Both the position numbers and the translations under genes were made by a program. 64,000 nt of DNA, from the NCBI RefSeq assembly GCF_014154935.1, contig NZ_JACEHH010000041.1:1-64000 (forward strand), given 5' to 3'. This stretch comes from Stieleria mannarensis. Lineage in GTDB: Bacteria > Planctomycetota > Planctomycetia > Pirellulales > Pirellulaceae. Within the stretch, counting starts at the first letter, position 1; each line of letters starts with the position of its first letter. The notes beneath the pieces were generated by a model that made no database searches, had not been told where the DNA came from, and worked only from the letters and a program-made list of their open reading frames with translations. Shown here one piece after another: positions 19,579 to 28,021 of this stretch.

Positions 19579-20049
19579 ATGAGTCTTGAAACGAAGATGA
19601 ACTTGAACGATACCACCATCACGAAACTGCAAACGTTGATTCAAACCAACCTCGATTCTTATCAGGGGTTTCACGAAGCGGCCGAACAGATCGATCACGC
19701 CGAGCTGTCCACCCTTTTTCGCAACCTCGGCAACGAACGATCGGCGCTGGCCAGCGAGTTGCAGCAATATGTTGAATTCAATGGCCAGCAAGCCCGCGAG
19801 GAGGGCAGTGTCTCGGCAAAGATGCATCGTCTCTGGATCGGTCTTCGCGGCAAGTTGAACGGTGGCGATCCCCAGGTGATTCTGAACGAGGCCGAGCGGG
19901 GGGAAGACTACATCAAACAGGCGTACGAGGACGTCTTGAAGGAAACCGCCGGAGGGGCGATGAACGATGTGTTGACCAACCAGTATGCCAAGGTCAAAGC
20001 AGGGCACGATCAGATTCGTGACCTCCGCGATGCTTGCAAGGCGAAGTAG
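19579..20049 (+). CDS. DUF2383 (PA2169-like) four-helix-bundle protein
   Basis: This 156-residue, fully helical, soluble protein matches the DUF2383/PA2169 family. Typical segments are TITKLQTLIQTNLDSYQGFHEAA-like N-terminal helices, LSTLFRNLGNERSALASELQ and AERGEDYIKQAYEDVL. The fold resembles ferritin-like bundles, but the family's activity is not defined; many members are stress induced. It has a good ribosome binding site (AGGAGG) and the best sigma-54 promoter match of this region. It stands as a single gene; the cupin gene follows after about 100 nt. Confidence 0.85.
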   Translation: MSLETKMNLNDTTITKLQTLIQTNLDSYQGFHEAAEQIDHAELSTLFRNLGNERSALASELQQYVEFNGQQAREEGSVSAKMHRLWIGLRGKLNGGDPQVILNEAERGEDYIKQAYEDVLKETAGGAMNDVLTNQYAKVKAGHDQIRDLRDACKAK

Positions 20050-20148
20050 TCGCTTGGCGTCCCGTCAGACGTTCGGGTGAGGCAGTGTTGACTTGGTGTG
20101 CACCCGATGACTTCTACGTTCAATCTCCAATCACTTGGGAACACTCAT

Positions 20149-20484
20149 ATGGACATTCCCCAAATCAAGCCTCAACGAGACGCTCAGACCGGTGCCATGG
20201 GGCAAGAATACTTGGTCTCGGGAAAGCAGGTGGCACTACGCCGCTGGAGCGAGCAGCCAGGCGACTTCAGTCAGCTGCGACGTCGGGACTACGAAATTGT
20301 CGGTTTTGTGCTCGAAGGGACGCTGCAGGTGGTCCTGGACGGTGAAACCGCGACACTGCACTCCGGCGATTCGTGGTTGGTCCCCGAAGGTGCCGACCAC
20401 CGTTATCGAGTGATCGAACCGGTCGTCGCCATCGAAGCGACCTGCCCGCCGGCTCGTTTCAATGACCGCGACGATCCCGCCTGA
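20149..20484 (+). CDS. Cupin-domain protein
   Basis: This is a 111-residue small single-domain cupin. The sequence has the two cupin strands: a first motif YEIVGFVLEGTLQVVLDGE and a second motif LHSGDSWLVPEGADHRYRV, where the histidine of DHRY and nearby residues would bind a metal. Such small cupins act as sensors, dioxygenases or isomerases, and nothing here narrows that down. The start is uncertain: GTG at 20098 and ATG at 20107 would add up to 17 residues, while ATG at 20149 begins just before the domain. It lies between DUF2383 and a convergent hemerythrin gene. Confidence 0.75.
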   Translation: MDIPQIKPQRDAQTGAMGQEYLVSGKQVALRRWSEQPGDFSQLRRRDYEIVGFVLEGTLQVVLDGETATLHSGDSWLVPEGADHRYRVIEPVVAIEATCPPARFNDRDDPA

Positions 20485-20500
20485 TCGCCACTGCTGCCAC

Positions 20501-20959
20501 TCAAGCGGACTCTTTCAACAGGATTCCGATGGATCGGGTTTCCGTCGATTCGTGCTGTTCCAGGCGGTGGACGAACTTTTCGACTTCCTGCATCGCCGCC
20601 TGCCAGGAACGAAACGGCGGATCGGTTTGGCTAAGTCGGGCCAGCAAATCGTCTAAGTGCGCGAGCATCAACCCATGTTCATTGGTCGATTCGAAACGCA
20701 GGTGGTCGAATTCCGCCGACGGTTCGACCAACGACGACGCGAGTTGGGTGATCATCTCGTCTTCACGCTCGAAATGCTTGACCAGTCGATCTCGCAGGGG
20801 CTCCAGACGGGTCGCGGTCTCGCCGAAGTGGGGAATGCCGAGCTGCTCCACCTCCTTCATCCACGCTCGAATTTCGCGGAGCGTTGCCTCCATCGCCCGG
20901 TCTTCACTCAGCCAATTCTGATAGATCTGTGACAGTGGTTCACTGATGTTCAAACTCAT
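20501..20959 (-). CDS. Hemerythrin-like HHE domain protein
   Basis: This is a 152-residue helical protein with histidine and acidic residues spaced as in HHE hemerythrin domains: LVKHFEREDEMI, a central TNEHGLMLAHLDDLL and C-terminal RLEQHESTETR. These would bind a di-iron centre for oxygen, NO or iron sensing. It begins MSLNISEPLS; an ATG at 20971 would add four residues. A sigma-54-like promoter (21059-21074) lies about 100 nt upstream on the same strand. It converges with the cupin gene. Confidence 0.8.
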   Translation of the reverse strand: MSLNISEPLSQIYQNWLSEDRAMEATLREIRAWMKEVEQLGIPHFGETATRLEPLRDRLVKHFEREDEMITQLASSLVEPSAEFDHLRFESTNEHGLMLAHLDDLLARLSQTDPPFRSWQAAMQEVEKFVHRLEQHESTETRSIGILLKESA

Positions 20960-20971
20960 TTTGCTAACCAT

Positions 20972-21527
20972 TGAAGAGAGACTGTCGGACCTGTGTGGGG
21001 TTCCGCACTGACCGGGAACAGCATCGCAGTGTGGCAAACTGCACACACTAGATCGCACGGCAACACGTATGCCAAAAAAGCTGGCCGAGACGGGGTGGCG
21101 GAGGCCGTTTCCCATCGGTGACGTATTGCACATCCCACGGCGATCGACCTACGTTCGGAGCACCAAAATTGGCATGCCGAGTGCACGCGGCGGACACAAC
21201 GCAGTGATCGACGGGGGCGGAACACGTCCGTCGAACTTCAGCGTCTCGAATCTCGAAGACGTTTGTCGAACGTTTGCGGCGAGCTCATTGCCGCTAACTC
21301 GTCGTCCGCTGCAACCGAATGCTCTGGGATTGGGGGCGAGAGAACTGACAAAAAACTCAAGAAGTTGCGGTTGCCGGTTTCGTATTCCATGATTTAGATC
21401 GACACTGTGACAAATCAGCACACTTGAAAGGTCGCACAATGAGGCGGAAACGTGGGCCTTCGTGTTGAACCATGAACTCAACCAGGTCTTCGTCCCCGGG
21501 CAAGTTGAGGAAGTTATTTAACGTGCG
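20972..21527. other. Intergenic stretch upstream of the hemerythrin gene
   Basis: No gene is supported. Apart from the promoter-like site at 21059-21074, a hairpin GCGGC/GCCGC occurs at about 21277-21296. The frames on both strands have no recognisable product. Confidence 0.5.
21059..21074 (-). promoter_or_regulatory. Sigma-54-like promoter before the hemerythrin gene
   Basis: On the minus strand TGGCATACGTGTTGCC has GG and GC in exact spacing and 9 of 12 consensus matches. It shares GGCATA with the 16163 site. Transcription would start near 21048, about 90 nt before the ATG. Confidence 0.5.
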
Positions 21528-22460
21528 TCAATCGTCCAGCAGGGTTTCAAGGTGAACCGTGACGCAATCGGTCAGGGCGTGTGGGTTGTATCCACCTTCC
21601 AAAACGCTAACCAGCTTGCCGCCGGCATACTGGTCAGCGACTTCCATCAGGCAGCGCGTCAGAACCCTATAGTCTTCGCTTTCCAACCCTAGAGATCCGA
21701 TCGGGTCATTCTTGTGAGCGTCAAACCCGGCGCTGACGAGAACCAGATGAGGCTTGAGCGTCGCGGCAAAGTCGTTGATTTCGTGCTCGAAGGTCTGCAG
21801 TAGCTCCTCGCGTGGTGTCCCGAATTTGATCGGCAGGTTGAGTATCGTTCCGGCTCCGGCTCCGGCTCCGATTTCATCCGCCGCACCCGTTCCCGGATAG
21901 AAGGGGTATCGATGCATCGAAAAGAAGCCGACGTCAGCCGCTTCCCAAAATATCGCTTGTGTGCCGTTGCCGTGGTGTACGTCGAAGTCCACGATCAGCA
22001 CCCGATCGAGTCCGAGCTCTTGTGTTGCGACGCGTGCGCCGACCGCGATGTTGTTGAACAAGCAGAATCCCATGGCGTGGTCCGGCATCGCGTGGTGCCC
22101 CGGCGGTCGAATCAAGCATAGTGCGGTTTGGTCGTCGCCGCCGACCACGCGGACCACCGCATCGCAGACCGCCCCGGCTCCCATCCGCGCGACTTCGTAG
22201 CTCCGTAGGCTGACGGCCGTGTCCGGTTCGATGTATCCGCCGCCGCTGGCTGCGAACTGCTGAACCGACTCGACGTATGGGGGTGTGTGCACATAATGCA
22301 GTCGCTCTAACGTTGCCGGCGCCCAGGCGGGGCGATTGCAACTGGTGTCCAACGCGACGAAGTTCAAGTGCCGGACCACCGGAAGAAGTCGGCCGCCGTT
22401 CTCCGGATGGTCTCCCGTGACGTGTTCCTGAAAGACCGGGTCGTAGTAAAGCAGTGTCAT
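21528..22460 (-). CDS. Histone deacetylase-like/acetylpolyamine amidohydrolase family protein
   Basis: This is a 310-residue zinc hydrolase of the class II arginase/deacetylase superfamily. Visible motifs are RPPGHHA with the His122-His123 pair, GFCLFNN, VDFDVHHGNG with zinc ligands Asp160 and His162, SAGFDAH with ligand Asp247, and LEGGYN with Tyr291. It should remove acetyl groups from lysine, polyamine or a small molecule. The coding DNA contains three tandem GCTCCG units around 21857-21875 encoding Ala-Gly repeats (AGAGAG), a possible slippage site. The DUF1579 gene ends 6 nt before its start, so the two are probably one operon. Confidence 0.88.
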   Translation of the reverse strand: MTLLYYDPVFQEHVTGDHPENGGRLLPVVRHLNFVALDTSCNRPAWAPATLERLHYVHTPPYVESVQQFAASGGGYIEPDTAVSLRSYEVARMGAGAVCDAVVRVVGGDDQTALCLIRPPGHHAMPDHAMGFCLFNNIAVGARVATQELGLDRVLIVDFDVHHGNGTQAIFWEAADVGFFSMHRYPFYPGTGAADEIGAGAGAGTILNLPIKFGTPREELLQTFEHEINDFAATLKPHLVLVSAGFDAHKNDPIGSLGLESEDYRVLTRCLMEVADQYAGGKLVSVLEGGYNPHALTDCVTVHLETLLDD

Positions 22461-22466
22461 TGGGGA

Positions 22467-22940
22467 TCAAACGCGCGTGTGTGTGCCGCACATGAATTGT
22501 ACCCAGTTTCCCGCGTCGTCTTGCAATTCGCTCGACATCAGCCAACGATCGGAGTCCGCAATTTCGATCGTGTCGCGATAGTTGCAGGTCCCCTCGCCGT
22601 CGAAGCGTGGACCGAGGGTATCGAGCACCAAGCGGTCTCCGTTGGCTTCGCGATTGCCATTGTACTGCCAGAGGTTGGCCATCATCGAACCGAAAAAGGT
22701 GCCGACATATTGGTTTTGTGCTGGGTCAAAACCGAGTGTCATGATCGACGACCAAGGGCCACTTTCGGGTGCATCGCCGCTGCTTTCGCAGACCAGCCAG
22801 AGCCCGCCGAGGGAGCGGCAGGTCATTTTGCCCTCGGTTTTCGACGTGTTCCCATCGGGCATTTGGCAGTCGTGTTCAAACTTCCAGTCGCCGATCAATT
22901 GATCAAGCCAAGCGTGCTCAGATTGCGGTTTGGCAAACAT
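22467..22940 (-). CDS. DUF1579 family protein
   Basis: This is a 157-residue soluble protein matching DUF1579, a lipocalin-like beta-barrel family common in planctomycetes. Typical elements are LDQLIGDWKFEHD near the N terminus, GGLWLVCESSGD, MTLGFDPAQNQYVGTFFGSM and DTLGPRFDGEG. The function is unknown; a small-molecule or lipid binding role has been suggested for such folds. The start at 22940 (MFAKPQSEHAWLD) was chosen because it directly precedes the domain. It is likely co-transcribed with the deacetylase-like gene. Confidence 0.8.
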   Translation of the reverse strand: MFAKPQSEHAWLDQLIGDWKFEHDCQMPDGNTSKTEGKMTCRSLGGLWLVCESSGDAPESGPWSSIMTLGFDPAQNQYVGTFFGSMMANLWQYNGNREANGDRLVLDTLGPRFDGEGTCNYRDTIEIADSDRWLMSSELQDDAGNWVQFMCGTHTRV

Positions 22941-23444
22941 TCTCGATATCCAGAGGACTTGTTGGAGTGGGGGTGGAACGAACTGCCACATGCAGAACCG
23001 CCGATCCCGACCGATTGTTTCCCGAAAGTCGATGCCGCGCGCCCGAATTCGACACAAAAACCGGGATTTGATCGGAATTCATCCTCACATCATCCGACCC
23101 AAAACCCGAATTCAGTGCCAAACGCCCCCAAGACAAACACGCTGATGACCGGGGTCTGTCCCCGTATCAAAGGTGGAGCAGCCCACCGATGGCAAGGCGT
23201 ACCCACAGATCCCTGACTGCATGACATCCGTGGGGACGCGCTGCCATCCGTGGGTTTAGTTCCGGGGCCACTAGGGACAGACCCCCGACGCGGGGCCAAT
23301 GGGGACAGACCCCGGTCAAACGCTGACCCCGGTCAAACGCTCCTGGCATGGTTTGAACAAACGAGAGCAATCAAGACTCGCTATAATTTGGCGAGTCGTC
23401 TGATTGCAGTCGTTGTCGATTCCGACCGCCAAATGGAGGTCACC
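22941..23444. other. Repeat-rich intergenic region
   Basis: No gene was found. It contains GGGGTCTGTCCCC at 23151-23163, a near copy on the other strand at 23274-23285, another at 23301-23313, the 30-nt CCCACGGATG unit (23225-23254) and a tandem CCCCGGTCAAACGCT (about 23311-23341). Confidence 0.6.
23151..23313. repeat. Cluster of GGGGTCTGTCCCC palindromes
   Basis: One unit lies in plus orientation (23151-23163) and two in the opposite orientation (23274-23285 with one mismatch, and 23301-23313). Inverted pairing of units resembles the BIME arrangement of REP sequences. They lie about 1 kb downstream of the RAYT stop codon, on the far side of the L9-like gene. Confidence 0.65.
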
Positions 23445-24209
23445 ATGATCGGTTGGCTTAAGTCATTGTTCGCCAGCGAGAAACGGTGCGATCCGGAACC
23501 AGACGACTTGTGGAACGCCATGGAATCGATGGAGCCGCGGAATTCCCTCGCTCGACTTCATCAACTGAAATTGGACTCAAAGCAATTCCCTGTCGTGAAA
23601 GGATTGCTCGACGGTACGCTTTCTCCGGCGGATTGCCCAGGCGTCACCGAATGGTGTCAATCCGAAGCGGTGAGCCCAACTGGCATGGACGGGCTTGTCT
23701 ATGCCCTGCAGCTTGCACTGCGGAGCTCCGGCACAACCTATGTCATTCCGAAAGGTCAGAGTGCTCCAGCCGCAATGCTGCCAAAATACGTCAGTCGCGG
23801 CCAGCTGACGATTGTCGTCAGCTACGTGGGCGGCACGCCGGTGATCATCACATCGCTCGATGAGTTTCTTTCGAGCAACAACATTGTTGACTTCTCCTTG
23901 GAAACGCTGACGCCGTCAAGGTTGCGTCGGCGACTACCGAGCCAGTCGACGACCGTACGGGATCGCGAGGTCACTTCAAGCGTCACTATTGAGAAGCGTT
24001 CCAACGACCAAAATCGTCTGTTTGAACCGTTGGAGGTGAAGGAATTGGTCGACGCGATCAACCAAGAACTCGGCTACGATTTGACAGCGGACCAGCTACC
24101 GCAGGATTTACGCCCCATCGATCAGTTGGGGCTCTATAGTCTTGATGTCCAAACCGATCCCTCGACCAAAAAGAAAATCAGCGTCTGGGTGGTCCCCTCC
24201 GCGGATTAG
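23445..24209 (+). CDS. Hypothetical protein with ribosomal protein L9-like C-terminal domain
   Basis: This is a 254-residue protein with no signal peptide. Residues 1-170 are unrecognised; they start MIGWLKSLFASEKR and include a VSYVGGTPVIITSLDEFL segment. Residues 195-254 resemble the C-terminal domain of ribosomal protein L9: LFEPLEVKELVDAINQELG aligns with the LFGSVTSKQIVEALNKQG type of start, followed by LPQDLRPIDQLGLYSLDVQ and a final KKISVWVV strand. The N-terminal L9 domain that binds 23S rRNA is absent. The start is well supported by GGAGG five nt upstream. A role at the ribosome or as a borrowed RNA-binding fold is inference. The next gene is the convergent RAYT. Confidence 0.65.
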   Translation: MIGWLKSLFASEKRCDPEPDDLWNAMESMEPRNSLARLHQLKLDSKQFPVVKGLLDGTLSPADCPGVTEWCQSEAVSPTGMDGLVYALQLALRSSGTTYVIPKGQSAPAAMLPKYVSRGQLTIVVSYVGGTPVIITSLDEFLSSNNIVDFSLETLTPSRLRRRLPSQSTTVRDREVTSSVTIEKRSNDQNRLFEPLEVKELVDAINQELGYDLTADQLPQDLRPIDQLGLYSLDVQTDPSTKKKISVWVVPSAD

Positions 24210-24247
24210 ATCGAAATGCGACAGGTGTGATGGTTGACACACCGTAC

Positions 24248-25366
24248 TTAAGCCGCCTGTCCAAACAAGACGCGGGTTTGTTTCGGGACATAAAAACGTC
24301 GCCCCGTCTGTTTGGTCCGTTCGGTATCGATATGCTCCGGGCGGCCCGCGATGGTGGAAAAGAGTTCCCCGAATTTTGCGACGAGCGCCAACCAAACGGT
24401 CGGCGATAGACCAAGGCGTTCAAGGATCGGAGGGAGATCGCTCGGCGTCTGGCCTGGTTTGCCTTGGGCCAAGTTACGTGCACTCCAGTCCAATAGCTCC
24501 AAGTAGTGCTCCTCGCTCATCGGCAGGAAACCTTTATCGCTACAGCGGTCGCCCGCCTGGTTCGGTTGCGGTCCCGCTGCGTCAGTCGTTTCATCGAGAT
24601 TGACGGGTGCAAGAAAGCTATCCGCTCGTTTATTTTGCTTGGCGGGCTCCGGCGCCGCGCCGTTTGGCGTTTGGTCATCAGTCGCCTCCGTCGGCGCATC
24701 TTGTTGGGGTTGCTCGGGCGGTCGCACCGATTCGGCGCGACGTTGTGCCGACGTATGGTCACTCATTTCAATTGTTTCTGCGATGCACGCGCGGATCAAA
24801 TTCAAATCGACATAGACAGAACACGCCAAAACCGATTCCTCATCAATCAGTGGAACGGCTGTAAATCGTTCTTCGAAGAAATGCCCCTTCACGCCATCTT
24901 CCTTGTTGGCACGCTGAGCGATTCGCTGATTTAAAAGACGCATCCACCACGAAAGATCGCTCAGTCGCCGCCGGATCTCGGCAACTTTTTGGGGAGACTT
25001 TCGGATACGATCAAGCTCTGGCTGCGATGGTGGCATGGGATCGCCCTGGTCATCCTTACGAACCGGGCAGATCATCAGCCAACGCCGGGCCACTTCGTTG
25101 TCATCCCACGTACTGACAACTTCAGGGCGAGATCGCAGCATCAAGTGGAAATGATTCGATAGGATCGAAAAGGAGAGTAAGTCGATCCCAAAGGAGCCCG
25201 CGAATCGCACAAGCAGTTCTTCGATCCAGGCTTTGCGATAACCGAGGTCCTCGCCAGAGATTGGGTCTTTGCCGAAGAACCACCACGCCCGGTTGGTTCG
25301 GCTGACCGCGTGGAAGATTTGAACGTCGCTCGGATCCACGGTTTCGGAACGGTTTGATCTTGCCAT
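24248..25366 (-). CDS. REP-associated (RAYT/Y1, IS200-like) transposase
   Basis: This is a 372-residue protein. The N-terminal half matches the Y1/HUH transposase fold used by IS200/IS605 and RAYT proteins: FHAVSRTNR near residue 18-26, a SILSNHFHLMLRSRP motif with the HUH pair in HFH, GHFFEERF and YVDLNLIRA. The usual segment around the catalytic tyrosine is replaced by IEMSDHTSAQRR, so the active tyrosine cannot be assigned with confidence. The C-terminal 150 residues are a Pro/Gln-rich linker and a tail unlike typical insertion sequences. No left or right end of an insertion sequence is visible, but GGGGTCTGTCCCC palindromes lie on both sides, as expected for a single-copy RAYT that spreads REP elements. 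Confidence 0.8.
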   Translation of the reverse strand: MARSNRSETVDPSDVQIFHAVSRTNRAWWFFGKDPISGEDLGYRKAWIEELLVRFAGSFGIDLLSFSILSNHFHLMLRSRPEVVSTWDDNEVARRWLMICPVRKDDQGDPMPPSQPELDRIRKSPQKVAEIRRRLSDLSWWMRLLNQRIAQRANKEDGVKGHFFEERFTAVPLIDEESVLACSVYVDLNLIRACIAETIEMSDHTSAQRRAESVRPPEQPQQDAPTEATDDQTPNGAAPEPAKQNKRADSFLAPVNLDETTDAAGPQPNQAGDRCSDKGFLPMSEEHYLELLDWSARNLAQGKPGQTPSDLPPILERLGLSPTVWLALVAKFGELFSTIAGRPEHIDTERTKQTGRRFYVPKQTRVLFGQAA

Positions 25367-25802
25367 TGCAGAGTCTCCCCAACTCGTTTCTGAAAACTGC
25401 CGCGGGCATGAGGATCTTTCTCATCCATTCGCGGCGAAACAACGAGTAATCGTACTACTCTGCCTGACTGATCCCATTCCACCCGATGGGAGACGTCGAG
25501 TCAAGCAAAAAGCCAAATTTCTCTCCAATCGGGGTCTGTCCCCAGGCCTGGGAATCCCCGCAAACGAGAGAATCAGGGTCTGTCCCCAGGCAGACCTGGG
25601 CGCCCCTCTTGAATCCCGGGTCTGTCCCCGGTGGTGGGAATGGGGATGGTGAGGTCGGGGTCTGTCCCCGTATGGGATAGAACCCGATCTGCGCAAGAGT
25701 TGGGGTCTGTCCCCGGGTGGGGAGTGGATTTGGTAGGGTGGCGGGGCTGGGGTTTTGGATCGCGGTTTTATTACGTGTTGCTGGTGGTGCAGCGGGAGTC
25801 CA
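25367..25802. other. REP-rich region between RAYT and sialidase
   Basis: No gene was found. Five copies of the GGGGTCTGTCCCC unit lie between 25531 and 25714, spaced about 40 nt apart. Confidence 0.7.
25531..25714 (+). repeat. Array of five GGGGTCTGTCCCC units
   Basis: Units lie at 25531-25543, 25575-25587, 25617-25629, 25657-25669 and 25702-25714, all in the same orientation; the second and third have one changed flanking G. Spacers of 28-32 nt are not conserved, which argues against CRISPR. The array is just upstream of the RAYT start codon. Confidence 0.75.
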
Positions 25803-26972
25803 ATGTTGGTGTTTTTGATGAAGCGGTTTGTTTTTGTTGTGTCGGTCATCATGGCGTCGGTGACCAGTGGATTGGTTGCCGAGGAAGCGAATCGGCAGGC
25901 GGTGGTGCTTCGGTTGCCTGCGACCCCGTCGAACCCGCGCAATAGCGAGGGCGATTTCGTGCGGCTGAAAGATGGCCGGTTGCTGTTCGTCTATACACAT
26001 TTCACCGGCGGCGGTGGCGATCATTCTTCGGCGCATCTGGCCGGACGCTTTTCCTCCGACGACGGCAGGACCTGGGATGACGCCGACACGCTGATCCAGG
26101 ACAACAACGCCACTTGGAACATCATGTCGGTGTCGCTGCTGCGGCTGGCCGATGACCGTATCGCGATGTTTTATCTGAGAAAACAATCGCTGCAGGATTG
26201 CCGTCCGGTGGTCCGATTCAGCGATGACGAAGCGACGACGTGGAGTAAGCCGACGGAGATCATCCCCGAGTCGGAAATCGGCTACTACGTCTTGAACAAC
26301 GACCGCGTGATCCAGCTACGCAACGTCCAACAACACAACGGACGTCTGATCGTTCCGGTCGCCCTGCACCACACGCCGGATCAAGAAAAACCGGATTGGA
26401 CCGGCAGCGTGATGTGCTACCTGAGTGATGATGCCGGAAAGTCCTGGCATCGAAGCAAAATCACCATGAAGGCCCGCGATCCAAACACCGGCCGACGTCT
26501 GGTCGCCCAGGAACCGGGCGTCGTCCAGCTTCACGATGATCGCGTGATGATGTTCGTCCGATCCAACGCCGGAAGCCAGCTGATCAGCCATTCACGCGAC
26601 GGCGGTGACACCTGGTCACCACTGACCCCATCAACGCTTCAATCACCGACCTCTCCGGCAACCATCGAACGCATCCCGGAGAGCGACACTCTGGTCTGTG
26701 CCTGGAATGATCACGCGAACATCACGCCCGAACTGCGCGGGAAACGGACACCACTGTCGCTGGCCACCAGCCGTGACGGGGGCGAAACGTGGAATCCTTC
26801 GATCACCCTGTTTGACAACCCCGACGGCTGGTATTGCTACACCGCCCTCGAATTCACGCCGGACGCCATCCTGCTGGGACACTGTGCCGGTGACCGCACC
26901 AAAAACAACGGCTTGGCAGAATCTCAGATCACTCGCGTCCCATGGAGCAGTTTCGGCAACCTGCGCCCGTGA
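25803..26972 (+). CDS. Secreted sialidase-like (BNR/Asp-box) glycosidase
   Basis: This is a 389-residue protein with a signal peptide (MLVFLMKRFVFVVSVIMASV, cleavage near LVAEE). It carries four Asp-box motifs of the S-x-D-x-G-x-x-W type: SSDDGRTWDD, SDDAGKSWHR, SRDGGDTWS and SRDGGETWN. This pattern marks the six-bladed propeller of exo-sialidases (BNR_2 group). Planctomycete members often act on other acidic sugars, so the substrate is uncertain. An in-frame ATG at 25818 is an alternative start. No operon partner is evident. Confidence 0.8.
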   Translation: MLVFLMKRFVFVVSVIMASVTSGLVAEEANRQAVVLRLPATPSNPRNSEGDFVRLKDGRLLFVYTHFTGGGGDHSSAHLAGRFSSDDGRTWDDADTLIQDNNATWNIMSVSLLRLADDRIAMFYLRKQSLQDCRPVVRFSDDEATTWSKPTEIIPESEIGYYVLNNDRVIQLRNVQQHNGRLIVPVALHHTPDQEKPDWTGSVMCYLSDDAGKSWHRSKITMKARDPNTGRRLVAQEPGVVQLHDDRVMMFVRSNAGSQLISHSRDGGDTWSPLTPSTLQSPTSPATIERIPESDTLVCAWNDHANITPELRGKRTPLSLATSRDGGETWNPSITLFDNPDGWYCYTALEFTPDAILLGHCAGDRTKNNGLAESQITRVPWSSFGNLRP

Positions 26973-27322
26973 CGGCGCGGCGTCCTGTCGCGTCGGTGGG
27001 GGTCAGGGGAGGGATGGCAGAATGATGGGGGCAGAACAACGGGGGCGCTTCGGCCGGCACCAAGCGGCTGATCGTGCGGAAGCGGGAATCGAAAGGAAGT
27101 CGGGATGGAAAGGTTCTGTGGATTTCAAGCTGGGCCACGGTGCTTTGACATCAGCGCCGCTCGTTTAAGTCTGACTTACGTCGGAGATCCATTTTCTGGT
27201 GAAGGCAGCTACGTTCGACCGGCGGACGGTCCGTTCGCGATCGGTCAGGCACAGCTTGATTAACAAGGAAACGCGAACCTCCAATTACGGCGGCCTGTCA
27301 GACGATCGCCGCACGCATCGCT
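26973..27322. other. Intergenic region between sialidase and UdgX
   Basis: No gene was found. Around 27010-27055 there is a direct repeat of GGCAGAA-type units (GGCAGAATGATGGGG, GGCAGAACAACGGGG). Position 27189-27217 is a copy of the CCACCTTCTGGCGAAGGTAG family. Confidence 0.5.
27189..27217 (+). repeat. CTGGCGAAGGTAGCTACG-type repeat, diverged copy
   Basis: This shares about 24 of 29 positions with the copy at 54464-54492; a third copy is at 30421-30450. It is non-coding and contains the stem-forming core TTCTGGTGAAGG. Confidence 0.45.
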
Positions 27323-28021
27323 TTAGTGTGGGGCATCGTTGGCGCGGACCAAATCGTCGACGAGTTGTTGTTCCATTTCAGCCTTCTTCGCTCGATCGGG
27401 CATCCGCAGAATCGCGGCGGGGTGCCAAGTCGCGATCGTGCGCTCGCACCAATCGGTCGCGACGAACTGGCCACGTCGTTTGGAGATCTGAAAGTCACGC
27501 CCGAAAAGCGATTGCGCCGCCGTCGCTCCCAGGCAGACAATCAATTGCGGCTGGATCAGTGCCAGTTCGGCTTCCAACCAAGGCCGACACGCATACACCT
27601 CGCGTGCGTTCGGTTTCTGGTGCAGGCGACGTTTTCCTCGAACACCGGTCTTCTCGACAAATTTAAAATGCTTGACAACGTTGGTCACATACACGGCGTC
27701 GCGTCGGATCCCGGCCCGCTGCAAGGCCTGGTCGAGCAGCTTGCCGGCGGGGCCGACGAAGGGGCGGCCTTGCCGGTCTTCCTGGTCGCCGGGTTGCTCT
27801 CCGACCAGCACGATGCGGGCGTCGACTGGGCCTTCACCGAAAACCGGTTGCGTCGCATGCCGATGCAGATCGCATGCTTGACAACATTGAATCGCTTCGC
27901 GCAGCGTTTCCAACTCCACATGCTCGGGCATGTAGTGCATCGCCGTCTCCGCAAAGCCCTCGTGCTGGTCGATCATCGACTCGACTCGCTCGGGCGCCTG
28001 CTTCAGCAGATCGTCGATCAT
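27323..28021 (-). CDS. udgX: UdgX-type uracil-DNA glycosylase
   Basis: This is a 232-residue Fe-S uracil-DNA glycosylase of the UdgX branch. It has Cys47 and Cys50, motif GEQPGDQED (74-82), GPAGKLLD, a KHFKF strand, the UdgX-specific loop KRRLH (130-134) and WHPAAILR (199-206). In mycobacterial UdgX the loop histidine (His134 here) makes a covalent bond with the abasic sugar, so the enzyme traps itself on uracil-containing DNA. The ATG at 28021 overlaps the previous stop as ATGA; a start at 28054 is possible but less likely. It is the last gene of a three-gene DNA repair set with DUF4130 and a radical SAM protein. Confidence 0.88.
   Translation of the reverse strand: MIDDLLKQAPERVESMIDQHEGFAETAMHYMPEHVELETLREAIQCCQACDLHRHATQPVFGEGPVDARIVLVGEQPGDQEDRQGRPFVGPAGKLLDQALQRAGIRRDAVYVTNVVKHFKFVEKTGVRGKRRLHQKPNAREVYACRPWLEAELALIQPQLIVCLGATAAQSLFGRDFQISKRRGQFVATDWCERTIATWHPAAILRMPDRAKKAEMEQQLVDDLVRANDAPH

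Noticed and set aside
21149-21481. 110-codon minus-strand frame upstream of the hemerythrin gene
   Set aside because: It has no ribosome binding site or domain and overlaps the promoter-like region. Composition on either strand does not favour coding.
25531-25714. Possible CRISPR array
   Set aside because: The repeat unit is only 13 nt, palindromic and variable at its edges. No cas genes are near and the spacers are not uniform enough.
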